A stretch of 64,000 bases of DNA. Origin: Solen grandis (lineage: Eukaryota; Mollusca; Bivalvia; Adapedonta; Solenidae). Under the pieces are notes generated by a model, which worked only from the letters and a program-made list of their open reading frames with translations, was not told where the DNA came from and made no database searches. The stretch covers positions 26,852,154 through 26,916,153 of the forward strand of contig CM037783.1 in NCBI GenBank assembly GCA_021229015.1. Direction: 5' to 3'. A program made the position numbers and the translations under genes. Every line of letters begins with the position of its first letter. Within the stretch, counting starts at the first letter, position 1. Of this stretch, positions 1 through 12,480 are shown one piece after another.

Positions 1-1455
1 AATGATTTTTACATTATAGCAGTGAATGAGCCTTTTAATTGCAGTTCCCAGTTCACATGATGAAGAAAAAATAATACACATTTGTCTACACCATTTAAAA
101 CTAACCACTTTATTAAAGTGGGACTGTCCTGTCTTAAAAATATAGTGTATTTTGAGTTTTTTTGTTTTGATTCTTTTTCAGAGAAAGAAAGAGAGAGAAA
201 GGGGGGGGGGGGGGGAGAGAGAGACAGAGGGGAGAATCCTCACGTGACTTAAAAAAAGTAAAACAAACGACATTGGGCGTTTTTTTTTTGTTGCATTTTA
301 TGATAAAAACCCAAAAACTAACATATATTAAATGGGTATTATGTAAAAATGTAATGATCCCTTACGCAAAATGTCCAAGAACAGTGATTTATTTTCCCCC
401 AACATTTACCTGATATAGGTAACCATAAAAAGACTCCTTAGTGGTTTTAAATTTGGTAAAGCTTAACCGTAGCTTTCAGCGTATCAGGCTTTAAAAAGAT
501 GCCAATCAAGGATGCCAAAAAGCGTCTTTTTTATAAGTTAATGGGTTAACGGCAGTCTATAATATCCCCTACTTGTATTGTCATTTTTCTTCCCGCCACG
601 TTTGATTACTAAAGTCGAAATCGCTTCTGGGACATTTATTTCTAGAGTTCCAGAATTGTCAATGCTTTCTGCCTTAGAAAAAAACAGTTTTAGATTTTGG
701 GCGTTTTAAAAATTTTACGTTATCATTGCCCGATGATGGCTGCAACGAGTTGCTTACGCCTTTGCACCAGTTCAAGGGAAAGTCTTTGTAAACCTAACTG
801 CAGTACTACGGTGGCCGCTTCTCGCCATGAGGCTTGTTTTAAAGAAGCCTTTCTGGTATAGAGTTTGTACAGAGGGTCACTTCCCCCAAATGTTTTCTTA
901 TGTTTTCGGCCTTCGGTACTGATACCCTATTTAGAAACATTGTTTTTCATGTATTGTCCAAGTGTTTTCTGTCCGACCAACCTGCGCTGAAAAACACAAA
1001 GATCCGTCCGATCTGTTTTCAAGCGGTTTTCTGTAAAACGGCCCTTCAGCTGGTATTGCTTAAGATAGCAGGGAAAAAAACTTCACGATGCATCTTGGAT
1101 TTGTCGATCCTCAACTGCTTTTACAATGTTGGTTCAACTTTTCGTTGAGAATGCCTCCCTGAAACCATTTTTTTGAAATTTTTTTTCCAAAAAAAAAAAA
1201 CAGAAATTTTTTTCCTGATTCATGTTTACCCCCATACTGGGCTACCTCAAAAATTACGGTGCTCGTCACCTCCACAAATCCACTTTGCAGTTTTAAAAGA
1301 ATACTGCATACTAAGGGCCCTTGCTGTATGCGTACCCAATACACCCGATTCCCACAAAGAAAGCTCATCATCCTCTGTAATAGGGTCGGCTCGGATTTTG
1401 TGGATGCCGATTCCTGAAAAAAAAATTCAACTGTTAAGTACAGAACAACCAACAT
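1..1455. other. AT-rich non-coding stretch
   Basis: I see no supported gene here. The stretch contains a poly-G run near 199-215 next to GA-rich sequence, and several A and T homopolymers. The short reading frames have no recognisable family features. Confidence 0.5.
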
Positions 1456-1462
1456 GGCAAAC

Positions 1463-1552
1463 ATATTATTAATAATTATTATTATTATCATTATTATTAT
1501 TATCATTATTATTATTATATTATTATTATTATTATATATTGTTTGTTGTTGC

Positions 1553-1599
<47 letters not shown>

Positions 1600-1610
1600 G
1601 GAATATGAGT
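1463..1610. repeat. (ATT)n trinucleotide microsatellite
   Basis: Almost uninterrupted ATT/ATC units with one short break around 1540-1556. It reads through as poly-Ile or poly-Leu on + and poly-Asn on -, which explains the low-complexity open frames over it. It lies in the inferred intron just after the splice donor of the minus-strand exon at 1638-2178. Confidence 0.95.
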
Positions 1611-1637
1611 TGAGGATGAGTAATAAGGAGAACATAC

Positions 1638-2178
1638 CAATATTTGTCAGCTCTTTCATCCGACTGTCGAGTTGACGCCTAAACTCCGCAAAAGCTGGCT
1701 GCTTCATGTCAAATAGGCTGACGTCATCCCTCCCACACTCTCCGCGAAGATAACGTTGCATTGCTGTGGAATGTTGTAAAGGGTATTTGGGGGTATGGAT
1801 TGCCATCTTTGCGTCTACATTCTAATATAAATCTTGACAACCAATAATCCAGAATGGGTAAGCTTTGCTGCTTAAATCCGTCGGAACAGAACCCATACCT
1901 CCAATAAGTGTGGCCGATTGCTCGTTTCTCCATTTTGCCCAGTCTTCATAACACAGAATGGCCCAACAATTCTGTTTTCGTGTATTCTTTGGAATACGCT
2001 CAACCCTTCGCAATTGCAATGTCTCATCAGTAACAGCAGTTACATGGCTATAACGAAAGTCTTTTTCACTATTTTCCTCTGTAGTGAAAATGTCCTGGTG
2101 GGCAAACATTCCAGTCGAGTTATTGTCACATTTTCCACAGCACAAAACTGACTTAAGTCCATCTTTGTACAAGTACAA
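1638..2178 (-). pseudogene. DUF3504-like (ZMYM/QRICH1-type) exon, frameshifted
   Basis: Read on the minus strand, this looks like one internal exon. A pyrimidine-rich stretch ending in AG stops just before 2178, and the exon ends in ...NIG followed by the donor GTATGT at 1637. Three frames must be used in turn. The first has RIPKNTRKQNCWAI and a WAKWRNEQ block; the second has LDYWLSRFILECRRKDG then PYP; the third has QRYLRGECGRDDVSLFD, FAEFRRQLDSRMKEL and NIG. The order KNTRK, then W..RF..E.RRKDG.PYP, then F..FR..LD..MKEL matches my recollection of the DUF3504 region of ZMYM2/QRICH1-type proteins, a domain derived from Crypton tyrosine recombinases. At least two frame changes mean it is a pseudogene or carries assembly indels; the contig is poorly polished further along. 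Confidence 0.55.
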
Positions 2179-2335
2179 CTAAAACTGTGTAAAGGGCTAA
2201 AATATGCAAACATACCGAGAAAAGCACGCTTTTGTTTTATTTACAAGCATACAATTCACGTGCAACGCGGACCAAGTGGAGACAAAATGAAATCTTGCAA
2301 ATTGATTGGACGAGGAGGGAAGATGGTCTAAGTCA

Positions 2336-2392
2336 GTTATACAACTCGTGCAGTGGTATATGGGATATATACCACTGCACTCGTTGTATAAC
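2336..2392. repeat. Near-perfect 26-bp inverted repeat (hairpin)
   Basis: Two 26-bp arms (2336-2361 and 2367-2392) around a 5-base loop, GGGAT. They are complementary except for two central positions. The arms begin GTTATACAAC and end in its complement. It could be the end of a small foldback element or a transcribed hairpin; nothing nearby decides this. Confidence 0.75.
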
Positions 2393-3285
2393 CCATACTT
2401 ATTCATTATATAGCTAAAGTCCATTAACTTCTGAAACACCCCATGTAAACCGAGACATCCGTGGTTTTGCTGAATAGTGTGTTTCAGAACAAGCTCCGCC
2501 CATTTTCCTCACTATTTTGCCTTGTCTGAACAACTAAGGCTTCCGGGTGAATATTTCATCATCTCTGTTGTAAACTTTTCTACCAAATACTTTTGATTTC
2601 CTTTCAGATGGTCAAGAGATAAAGAGTGGACATGGCATTACTAATGGACAGGCAAACGGACGAATGATTAAGAGCATTACATAATACGTTGCTTTGGGCA
2701 TATAATAAAACAATGGCCCTGAATCGCTTACCTGAGAAATATAACAGTCATACATCACTGAATACATAAACCATGCAGAGGTATAGCAAGCTATTGTAAA
2801 TACACACACAATCTGTACCTGTGGTTCACATTTTGATGGCAATAGCTATAAAATCAAATGAATCCTGGGAAAGGCCAATTTTGACACAAAGGACCATTAT
2901 TTGAAAACCTTGTCCAGGTTCACTAAGTCATATTACATACCCAATATCTAAACTCCGGGCCTTGCGGTTTAGTTTAAACATATTTATTCAATTATACATA
3001 GCACATAGTTACATACATACAATCAAGGTAGGATTAGAACGAAAGATAAATCTTATCGTGTTCTTCTCCGATACATGAAATTGTAAACAAAATAACATGG
3101 CTGAGAAAATATATATAGCACATATAAGTGAAAATAAACGAGAAAACAAATTGGACAGTACAGAGAAAAAGGAAAGGAAGCGCTGACTGGATTGGACGAT
3201 ATTAATGATGGGTGACACGATTGGAAATTGGTAGACAAAATCAAAATACATACTCTCTCTCTCTCAATCTTTCTATCGTTGACTA
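2393..3285. other. Non-coding, no feature recognised
   Basis: AT-rich, with only short unsupported frames. A (CT)n run at about 3252-3265 lies close to the 3' end of the minus-strand retrotransposon and may be its tail or target. Confidence 0.4.
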
Positions 3286-3289
3286 TTAA

Positions 3290-5095
3290 ACGTTTCGAGG
3301 ATTCAATGTATCTGTGTACAGCGTTTACTTTTTAATATTAAAATCATAAGAAAGATTACTATTGCCATATAATAACAATCCTAGGTCGATATTTTGTATA
3401 AATGACAGTTCACTCAACAGTTCAAGTCTGGCATTGTTAAACCTAGGCAAAGAAAAAGAAATGTTCAGCAGTTTCTATTGAACCACAGGTACATAAGGGG
3501 AATCAATTATATTTTTCATAAATAATGTATGACTTAATTGACTGCAATTATTGCGTAATCTGGCGTGGTATATTTGGTATTTTCTGTTACCGTGATAGTA
3601 ATGCCGTGGTGCATTTTTATTATTTTGATTTAGTAGTCTTTTAAAAACAGCCACAGATCTTGCATTTTTTAAATCGTTTGGTAAATTATTCCATTCCCGA
3701 ATAGCTGATGGAAGAAAAAGTTATAGTACGAGGTTGAGTTAGCATGGATAGTTTGAATATTGTTCGAGTTTCTAAGGTTATAATTAGATATACTACCAAC
3801 CTGTTCAGGAATTAAGTCATGTAAGTATGTTGGTGTTAAACCATGTAATATTTTATAAAATAAAATTAATTTATGTTTTCTCTTCTTCTTGATTGAAGTG
3901 ATTCCCAACCAATTTCATTTTCTAATGCGTCAATAGATACAAGTTTAGTTGTTCCGTAACAATTCTAGCGGCCTCGTTTTGAATTTTGTCTAATTCTGTT
4001 TTTTCATATGAGTTACAGTTATCAAATATTACATCACCATACTCTAATAAAGGCCTGATAAAAGATATATAGATTGTTTCTAATGCTGACCGATCTAGCA
4101 AAAATTTCATTCTTTTCATTATATTAATGCGTGACCATGCTTTAGACTTAACAATATTCTATTGACTATGCCAAGAAAGAGTGTTCGTAAAATACAAACC
4201 CAAATGTTATGAGATTCAACTTCTGTTATCACTTCATTATTCATTAGCACTTGAGATGATTAGCAATTGTTGTTTTTTGCGTGTAAAAAGTAAAGACTCA
4301 GTTTGTTGTTTTTTTTTGGATTAAATTTGACTAACCATTTATCAGCCCAATCTTTAATTGTTCTTAAATCGTTATTGAGAGAGGCTGATGCAGTCACAGG
4401 ATTATCGACGATTACATATAGTGTAGTATCATCTGCAAACAATCTAATATATGAGTTTTATATGATTAACGATATCATTAATATAGATTAAAAACAAAGA
4501 GGCCCTAACAAGACCCTTGAGGGACGCCGGCTCTTAATAAAGACTGGTCGGACTTGACACCATGTACAACAACGCGCTGGGTCCGGTTGGATAAGTAATC
4601 TTTAAACCATTCGAGCAAGTCTCCTGTGATACCGGCAGCCTTAATTTGATAATTAAACCCTTGTGCCAAACTCGATCAAAGGCCTTGCTAATATCACAGA
4701 AAATCGCTCGAACCTCTTTTCCTGAGTCTAAGGTAGATGATATAAAATTATATAGATAAGTTAGTTGGTTTACAGTAGAGTCACCTGGAGTAAAACCTGA
4801 CTGAAACTGTGTCACTATATTACTCTCATGAAAAAATTATGAACATATTTAAAAACACATTTCTCAAAAACTTTTTCAATGCAACTTAATAAAGACACTG
4901 GACGATAATTGGACACAATAAATCGATCCCCAGATTTAAAAATAGACATACATAAGCTTCTTTCCATGAGGTTGGAACTGTACCCAGTGTTAATGATGTA
5001 TTGAAAAGGTCACATAGAGGAATCGACAATTCATTTGACAGTTCACGAAGTACATAATTGTTAATTAAATCTGGACCTACATAGTGAAATCAATT
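3290..5095 (-). pseudogene. Decayed non-LTR retrotransposon (LINE) reverse transcriptase
   Basis: On the minus strand, in order: GPDLINNYVLRELS and WKEA (about 5090-4960), SGDR..SNYRPVSLLSCIEK after a frame change (about 4945-4860), FQSGFTPGDSTVNQL and FCDISKAFDRVWHKGL (4815-4640), FKDYLSNRTQRVVVHG and AGVPQGS (4610-4515), the catalytic FADDT box (about 4440), the thumb-like FIRPLLEYGD and IQNEAARIVT (4070-3960), then YKILHGLTPTYLHDL and a C-terminal H..LR..CS.L region (3860-3300). These are standard RT motifs of the Jockey/CR1-like group; I do not assign a clade. Several frameshifts and stops are present, and no endonuclease or 5' end is visible, so it is 5'-truncated and dead. Its upstream side runs into the poor-quality stretch. 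Confidence 0.9.
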
Positions 5096-5099
5096 TTAT

Positions 5100-8045
5100 T
5101 TCTCGAAATTGGAAATTTTTTAAGTTTTTGATTAAAATCACCCGTTAAAGAAAATATTGTCAAAATTTAAAAACGCAAGCAAAAATTAAAAGAGTCCTCA
5201 ATCACCCAACTGTTTAGTATTTGTATTTGGAGGGGGGTTTGTATTTTAAACCCAAAAAAAATAGACTTTCACTTTTGTTTAACTCAATCCAAATACACTT
5301 ATACCAACGGGTTCTAAGTTAATCCCTTGTTTTTAACAAAATTTTTTTTTTTAAATTTAAAAAATGAAAACCTCCAAAAGAAGTTCCCAAAAATTTTTAA
5401 ACCTTCCCTTTTAGGGTTTTGGTTTTAAAAATTTGGTTTTAAGGGAATTTTATTTTTGATATTTTCCCGGGGGCTTGGGGGGCCCAAAGGTTTTTTTAAA
5501 AGGCTAGAATGTCAAAATATTTTGGTTTTGGTGAAATAAATCCCCTTTTTTGGAAAAAAAAACTTTTTTAACTTATAATGTACAAATGTAAAAAACTTTG
5601 GGAAAAAACAAATGATGAAAAGTGTAGAGGGGGGAGATAAAGAAAAAAACACTGTGTTTTCGATGTTTTGGCCGGATTTTGGGTGGATATCCCCAGCATT
5701 AAAAATAAAAGGGGTGAGCCAAAAGCAGCAAAAGCAAGTTCAAAACATATAATTTTGTATATGTATATTTTATACAAGGATCAACACATCTGCTCTTGAT
5801 TTTTTGACAATTGTTTAAACTTTCCCAAAATTTGAAGTTTCATGTATTTTTATAATTATCGAGAAAGGGTTTTGAAAAGAACATCGTTATGATAGAAAAA
5901 AAAAATTTTCCAAAAGTTTAGAGAGGAGTAAAAGCCTGGAAATATATTAGCTGGTGGTTGAAGGGCGGGCTTTATAAACCCGTATAACGATTTTAAAATA
6001 AATCTGACGCTTTTGAAAAGGGAAAAAAACCCCCGACCCCGGCCCTATCCCCCATAGCAATGCACGCCCCTTCGGAAAACCCACGCATGCCCTCAAAACC
6101 CGCAGAGAACCCCAAAATAAAAAGAAAAAACAGAAAAAAGTAAAGAAAAGATTATCCCCAAAAACTGAATTTTTAAAAAAGAACAGAAAAAAAAAATGTT
6201 TTATCCCGCTGTGGGTAAATAAGTTAATATTTTGGCATGCAGCCCATTTTAAATGTCGAGATAAATTTCTTTAAACCAAATCCTTGCTTTTTTTTATAAC
6301 GGCTTCATGGTTTAAAAGGTTTAAAAAAAAAGAAAAAAAAAAAAACTTTTTTCCCCTACAAAAGAACATTTTATTTCTTGCACATACAAAATTTAATTGT
6401 TTAAATTTAGCAAAGGGGGTATGTGAAATTTTAGGGTTTAAGTAATTGGGAATTATATTTTAATAATTTTTTAAAAATATTTATATATATTTTTTAAATA
6501 AAATACATACACACATACCAAATACAAAAAAAACCCATGAAATGTTCATGAGCATTCTCTTACATTAAAAACATTCTTTGGATTTTAAGTAAATTTTGAG
6601 GGCATCATATACTGTAAAACAATCCCCACAAAAACACACAAAACCAAATAAATACCTTTTATATTTCATCCTAATTTACCGACAGTTATTAGTTGGTATA
6701 TAAGTTAATAAAAAAAATTGGGAAAAATAAATAAAAAAAATGCAAGTTCCATTTTACAATTTATTTGAAAGAAAATTGATTTTCGAAAAGCAGAATTTTT
6801 GCCTTTATCAAATTGATAATTTTATTATAAATCTAAAAATTTTATATGATTTTGCGGGGCCCAAAATTTTTTTTAAAAAAAATAATTTTCCCCAAAAAAT
6901 AAACATTAAAGATTTTAGAATACGGACAAATTTTTTAATTTAAAAAATTTAAATTTGAAAAAATCCCTTTAAGGGGAAAAAAAGGTCAAAAATAATTTAA
7001 ATTTATTTTCTTTCCCCAAAATAGCCCCCGTTTACCTTTTAAAACCCAAAAAATTGACAATGCATAAATAAAAAATGTAAACACCCAGTATAAAGAAAAG
7101 ATTAATTAAAACAAAAACCACACTTTTTTTTTTTTTTTAAAACCTGAATTTTTTTTGGTAATTTTTAGGGGTATTGTGGAAAAATTTTATTGTTAGTTCA
7201 TACAAAAAAATTCATCTAATTTTAAAGGGGAAGTAATGTGGGTATGTTCGGTTACCGGGGAAAAAAACCCCACTGTTTAAAACCCATGGAAAAGTATTTC
7301 TGAACAAAGTATACCCGGGCAACAAAATTTACAAAGCGTAAATCGCTATCCCTCACGGCGCGATCTAAGCACCTTAACCCCCTTTCCCGTGAACCTTTAA
7401 AGTTCGGCCTTTACAAGGTATTGCCCTCGTTTGGACCCCAAACATCCCGGGGTCTTCTTTAGCTTTTAACCCGTACGGCATGGAACAGCAATGTGTTTTT
7501 GTACTTGGCAGTCTTCGTTGATGAAAAAGCCCTTAAAACCAATGAGCGAGCCCTTTTGGGAACAAAAAAAAAAAACTTGTTGCGAGACGAAATGCGTGAA
7601 TTTGACAATGATTTTCTTGGTTTTGTAGGGTTAAAATTTTTTTTGGACCCACTTTTTGGGGGTCCCCATCTATGTCGTCTAGGTTGATATTGGTCCCATA
7701 GCGCTTACAATTTTCCCCAAAAAATTCATCAGTGAACTCGGGAGGGATTCATGACCCCCGGTTTTTGTAAAAAGTTACGGCGATGTATTTTCCCCTTTTG
7801 TCAGCTGCGCCCCCTTTAAGGGGAGCTACCCGCTTTTTTTTTTTAGTGTTGTTTTCCTCACGCAAAGAATTTTTTTTCATTGGAGGGAACCCCCGTTACC
7901 CCGTTTCAATCGGTTTTGGAAAAAAACGTCAAAAAAAGTTTTGGTTTTGAAGGTTGATTGGAGGCCGAAGCAAAAACCCATCCCAAAGTACATTTTTTTG
8001 GGGTTCGGTCGGGGTACCCGACTTGGAGTCGCCATTACAGAGACA
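5100..8045. other. Homopolymer-laden, probably unpolished contig end
   Basis: Sequence texture changes abruptly near 5100. It becomes packed with runs of 4-9 identical bases (A, T, C, G) up to the N run at 8046. Reading frames are all short and unlike any family I know. This looks like raw long-read consensus at a contig end rather than real composition. I see no supported gene and would not trust frames here. Confidence 0.7.
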
Positions 8046-8145
8046 NNNNNNNNNNNNNNNNNNNNNNNNNNNNNNNNNNNNNNNNNNNNNNNNNNNNNNN
8101 NNNNNNNNNNNNNNNNNNNNNNNNNNNNNNNNNNNNNNNNNNNNN
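8046..8145. other. Assembly gap of 100 N
   Basis: Exactly 100 N, the conventional placeholder for a gap of unknown size. Frames that appear to cross it are artefacts. Confidence 0.99.
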
Positions 8146-8460
8146 CTTTGAAAAATGTGGCTGCCAGGGGGCGGAGCTCGTTTTCCATATATTATATAGT
8201 AAAACCTTAAAAAATCTTCTTCTCCAAAGGTACTGGCTAGATTTCAAAGTTATTTGACATAGATGTTCCTTGCGTCACTCTCTAACAAGATTGTTCAATT
8301 TTTTTTTATCCATTGAAAAACATGGCCCCCAGGGGGCGGAGCCTGTTTTCCTTATATTACAAATTTGAAAAATCTACTTGGCCAAAAGTACTGGCTGGAT
8401 TTCAAAGTTAATTGGCATAGATGTTCCTTGGGTCACTCTCTACGAATATTGTTCAAATTA
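8146..8460. repeat. Core fragment of a dispersed helentron-like repeat
   Basis: Nearly two units of about 180 bp sharing CTTCTCCAAAGGTACTGGCT-like and CCAGGGGGCGGAGC blocks. The same core occurs near 10820-11345, 12167-12480 and 54900-55830. No element ends are present: the left side is lost in the gap and the right side is cut by the pogo-like insertion at 8461. Confidence 0.7.
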
Positions 8461-10057
8461 CAGTACAACGCCGCTATATCACGGTTCTTGGGGTCGAAGC
8501 CCAAATACCGCGTTCTATTGGACTGCGCAGTAGGTTTGAGAATGCTATATATGTCTTTGTGATAGTCGTAAATTCTGTTTTTAGCTCACCTGAGCACTTG
8601 TGCTCAGGCTGAGCCTTTGTGACCGTTTTTTTGTCAGTTGTCCGTCGTCAACAATTGCTTGTGAACACTCTAGAGGCCACAGTTTTGGCCCAGTCTTCAT
8701 GAAACTTGGCCAGGATATTTTTCTACATGATATCTTGGATGAGTTCAAAATTGGGTCATGTGGGGTCAAAAACAAGGTCACCAGGTCAAATCTCATAAAA
8801 ATCTTGTGAACATGCTTGAGGCGACATTTTTGGCTCAATCTTCATGACACTTTGCCATGATGTTTGTCTGATATGCTATGTCAGATGAGTTTGAAATTGG
8901 GTCATGTGGGGTCAAAAACTAGGTCACAAGGTCAAATCTTTGAAATACCTTGTGAACACTCTAAGAGGCAACAGTTTTGGCCCAATCTTCATGAAAATTG
9001 GTCAGGTGTTTGTCTACATGATATCTTGAGTGAGTTTGAAATCAGGTCACATGTAGTCAAAATCTAGGTCACCAGGTCAAAACTTTGAAAAACCTTGTGA
9101 ATACTCTAGAGGCCTACATTTTTGTCCCAGTCTTCATTACATTAATATTGATAAGAGTGATGACTGCTTGTATTCCCAGTTGAGTGCAAATTCAGGTAGG
9201 ATCAAATCTAGGTCACTTAGTCAAATGTTAGAAAAACAATTTAGATGCCACATTTTTTTGTCATCATGCCTAACACAGCAATCTTACTCTGGTGAGCGAT
9301 TCGGGGCCATCTTGGCCTTCTTGTTTGTTTCTGTTTTTTTTGTACTGTAATTGCCAATGATTCAGATTCAGAGAGTAATGTGTACGGTATGGTGATGTGA
9401 AGTTGTTACGTAACTCTTCAGCATATCTCATTATAATAAATTATACACCGTCCATTGTTTATCAAAACATGAAGGTGTGAAAATTGCCATTCCACTACAA
9501 TTTATCACTATTTGAAATTAAGCTGAGGTGTACTTATTATGATGTATTGATATGAGGAGCCTTGTTAATGTTTAAATGAAACAAATTACCAGGTAACGCT
9601 GATCTAATTATCATTTATTGTTTACTTCCGGTGAAAAAGATTGGCTATTTTCCGGGACTTTCTAATTCATGGTAAAGCTATGCACACTAGCATAATAGGC
9701 AAAATTGCCATTATTAAGGTTTATGCAATGGATTTTAGACAATGTTTGTGTATTTTATCAAGTATCTGCTTGGTATTGAATGTCCATACCAATTTAATGC
9801 TGATTACTGTGGTTGGATAATTATACCGACAAACCTGCATTGTTGCCGATCACTCAATTGCGTAATCATCAACTGCCCCCAAACACAATAGCTTACCACC
9901 TGGAGTGTTTAATTGTTATCACTTCAGCGTGTCAATGCACTAGCATGTTAAATACTGACCTATGCAAATGACACAATATATTTTTGGGTTTCATAGATCA
10001 ACTGCGATAAACTGGTCAAAGCGAAATAGCAGTCAGCGATATAGCGGTGTTGTACTA
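8461..10057. mobile_element. Non-autonomous pogo/Tigger-like DNA transposon
   Basis: Begins CAGTACAACGCCGCTATATC (8461) and ends with the inverted form GATATAGCGGTGTTGTACT followed by A instead of the expected G (10039-10057). TA lies directly outside each end (8459-8460 and 10058-10059), the target duplication expected of the Tc1/pogo group. CAGTACAAC.CCGCTATA is the type of terminus I associate with pogo/Tigger elements. There is no transposase frame inside. A separate helentron-like element (8583-9323) is nested within it, so the pogo-like copy is the older. Confidence 0.7.
8583..9323 (+). mobile_element. Helentron/HINE-like element, 'AGCTCACC' family, DR2-core subtype
   Basis: The 5' end AGCTCACCTGAGCACTTGTG folds into a hairpin with the following CTCAGG.TGAGC. 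The 3' end has the inverted copy CTGGTGAGCG, then a decayed GGGGCCATCTTGGCC hairpin, then TTCTTG|T. The core is about three tandem units of 140-150 bp containing TTTTGGCCCA.TCTTCATGA. Each unit carries two AGGTCA half-sites two bases apart (8775-8788, 8921-8934, 9066-9079). No protein is encoded. Confidence 0.75.
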
Positions 10058-10079
10058 TAGAAGCAAAATGATAGGAAAT

Positions 10080-10260
10080 GAACAGCAAGAATGCAAAAAA
10101 GAAAAAAATGGCCGGATCGAGAAAGCGCCCATCGGCCCGCGATTGTTTAATTTTAAGGGGTCATTGTTAAAAAAATTGCGGGAATCCTGCGATCCCGCGG
10201 CCTAGACACACACACACACACCCGGATCAATTAACCCGGGAAATCTTTTTAATACCCCCT
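10080..10260. other. Anomalous GC-rich, homopolymer-rich patch with (CA)n
   Basis: A short block of CG-rich runs (GCGGGAATCC, GATCCCGCGG) and a CA microsatellite at about 10207-10220, set in AT-rich sequence. Its texture resembles the poor-quality stretch at 5.1-8.0 kb, so local consensus error is likely. 10260-10800 is AT-rich with a poly-C run near 10517 and no gene seen. Confidence 0.45.
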
Positions 10261-10819
10261 GACCCCAAACAGGAAAACCAAAAACTTAATTCTTATCAGT
10301 GTTAGGGATTTTACTCATTTAGAAACATGGTCTTTGTAGAAACCTAACAAATATACAAGATTTTAACGTAAAAAAGGGGATTTTGATATGAAGGGATGTA
10401 AAACATTTATTAACGTCATTCATAATTATGACATGACCAGGACCTTTTTGTCCATATTATCAAATATTGTTTTTAGAATACATCCTGATATATGACAATT
10501 TCTTTACCATTATGACCCCCCCCCCCCCATCAGTATTCACTATTCAGTGCATAAAGCGACCAGTTTTATATAGTCCAAATGAAGAATATATTATCTTGAT
10601 ATTTTTTATAAGAATGTAAATTAATTAATTGAGCTACATATTTACACCCTTTATTGTTCTTTGACATCTTGGATATAGCTTGAAATCAGTTAAAGTAACT
10701 GTGAATTTTCCAATAAGATATATAGTGCTGGCAGATGACGTCATAGCAAAGGGAGAGAAGTCAGTCAATCTTTTCTCACCTAGGCCATTTTTGCAACCTT
10801 CAATAGCTGATTTCATACA

Positions 10820-11345
10820 AACTACAAAATAATTTTCACATATTTTTGTACAGAAGGTCTAACACTTATGTATTCTAACAGATTATAATGAATATGAAAT
10901 CTTTGTGGTTGACCTTCAAACTTAGCAGTGATGAACCTTGTGTGAACCTTCACAAAAGTTGTTAAAGTATACTTGATCCATGTAGAACTCCGGTTGCCAT
11001 GGCAACAGAAAGAAAAAAATATAAAAATGTTAAAAATCATTTCCTTCAAAACTACTGGCCAGATTTTATACTGTTTTGGCACAGATGCTGTATGGGTAAC
11101 ACTCTACCAAGATTGATGAAATTATTCCCATCCGTAAAAAGACATGGAAGCCAGGGGTAGGGCTAATTTGACATATATATATATGGTGAAAACTATAGAA
11201 AGCTCTTCTCCAAAACTGCAGGCCAAATTTCAGAATTTTTTGGCACATGTGTTCCTTGTGTTACTTTTACAAATGCTGCCAAAATAAACTTGACCCATGT
11301 AGAACATTGGTTGCCATGGCAACCAAATGAATATTACCAGTTTTT
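10820..11345. repeat. Helentron-like core fragment (left part)
   Basis: Contains the shared blocks GGTTGCCATGGCAAC, AAAACTACTGGCCAGATTT and CATGGAAGCCAGGGGTAGGGC. The same core continues at 12167-12480 after the element at 11346-12166, so that element is probably inserted into this older copy. Confidence 0.65.
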
Positions 11346-12166
11346 AGCTCACCTGAGCACATACTCATGGTGAGTTTTTGTCATCGCCTTTTGTCCGTCG
11401 TCAGTGCGTGCGTGCGTCTGGCATCAACAATTTTCTTTAAACGACATCTCCCCCTTAACCATTGGGCCAATTTTGATGAAACTTTACAGGAATATTCCTA
11501 TGGTGAAGCTCTACCAAAGTTGTTCAAATTGTTCCGGTCCATTGCATATCTGGGTCACAGGAGATAAAAATAGATTTTTTAATTGAAATCTTTAAAAAAA
11601 ATTCTTCTCCGAAACACCAGGTGCTAGAGCTTAGATATTTTGTGTGTAGCCTTATTGATATCTACCAAAGTTATGCAAATCATGGCTCTTGGGTCAAAAT
11701 TGGCCCCTCTCCAGGGGTCACTTGATTTTACATTGACTTATAGAAAAATCTTCTTGTCTGAAACTACAAGGCCTAAAGTTTAGAAATTTAGTGTGTAGCA
11801 TTGTCTTACGGATCTCTACATAAGTTTTTACATAGACTTGTATAGGAAAACCTTCAAAAGAACTTCTTCTCAGAATTCTCAAAGTCTGGAGTTTAGATGT
11901 TTACTTGTGGACCTCATCCAAGACTGTTCAAATCATGGCCCTGGTGTCAAAATTGACCCCGACCTATGAGTCACTTGATTTTATATAGACTTATTAGAGC
12001 TATGAACTTCAAAGTTTGGATGGTAGGTACAGTTTTTGTGTTGAATTTAGATGATATTGCTGTACTTCTGCATAGATTATGTATTCTGTATGACTCATAA
12101 TACAATAATTCGCATTGAGGACAATGTTTCTCAGGTGAGCAATTCAGGGCCATCATGGCATTCTTG
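11346..12166 (+). mobile_element. Helentron/HINE-like element, 'AGCTCACC' family
   Basis: The 5' end reads TTTTT|AGCTCACCTGAGCACATACTC with a terminal hairpin (GAGCACATACTC..GGTGAG). The 3' end reads CTCAGGTGAGCAATTCAGGGCCATCATGG-like sequence and stops at ATTCTTG|T. Between are CCGTCGTCAGTGCGTGCG and several units with the AGGGGTCACTTGATTTTACA and TCTTCTC.GAAAC blocks. Confidence 0.8.
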
Positions 12167-12480
12167 TATGTATATAGTACACATTTGAAAAAAAAATTTG
12201 AGTAAAATTCTTGTGTAAAAGTACTCGCTGGATTTCAAAGTTATTTGGTACAGGTGTTCTTGAGGTCACTATCAAGATTATTCAAATTATTTTGATTTGT
12301 TGAAAAACCTGGCCTCATGGGGGTAGAACCTACTTTCCTTATATGTATATAGTACAAATTTGAAAAATCCTCTTGTCCAAAAGTACTGGCTTGATGTCAA
12401 AATTACTTGGCAGAGATGTTCCATAGGTCACTCTTAACCAAGATTGTTCAAACTTTTCTGTCAACATTTTCAGTCATTTT
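12167..12480. repeat. Helentron-like core fragment (right part)
   Basis: Matches the core found at 8146-8460 (AAAAGTACTGGCT, TTGGCA.AGATGTTCC). It starts exactly where the preceding element ends, consistent with a split older copy. 12480-12860 holds no gene that I can see. Confidence 0.6.

Noticed and set aside
7941..8257. Frames that run through the N block
   Set aside because: They cross a placeholder gap, so the translation has no meaning.
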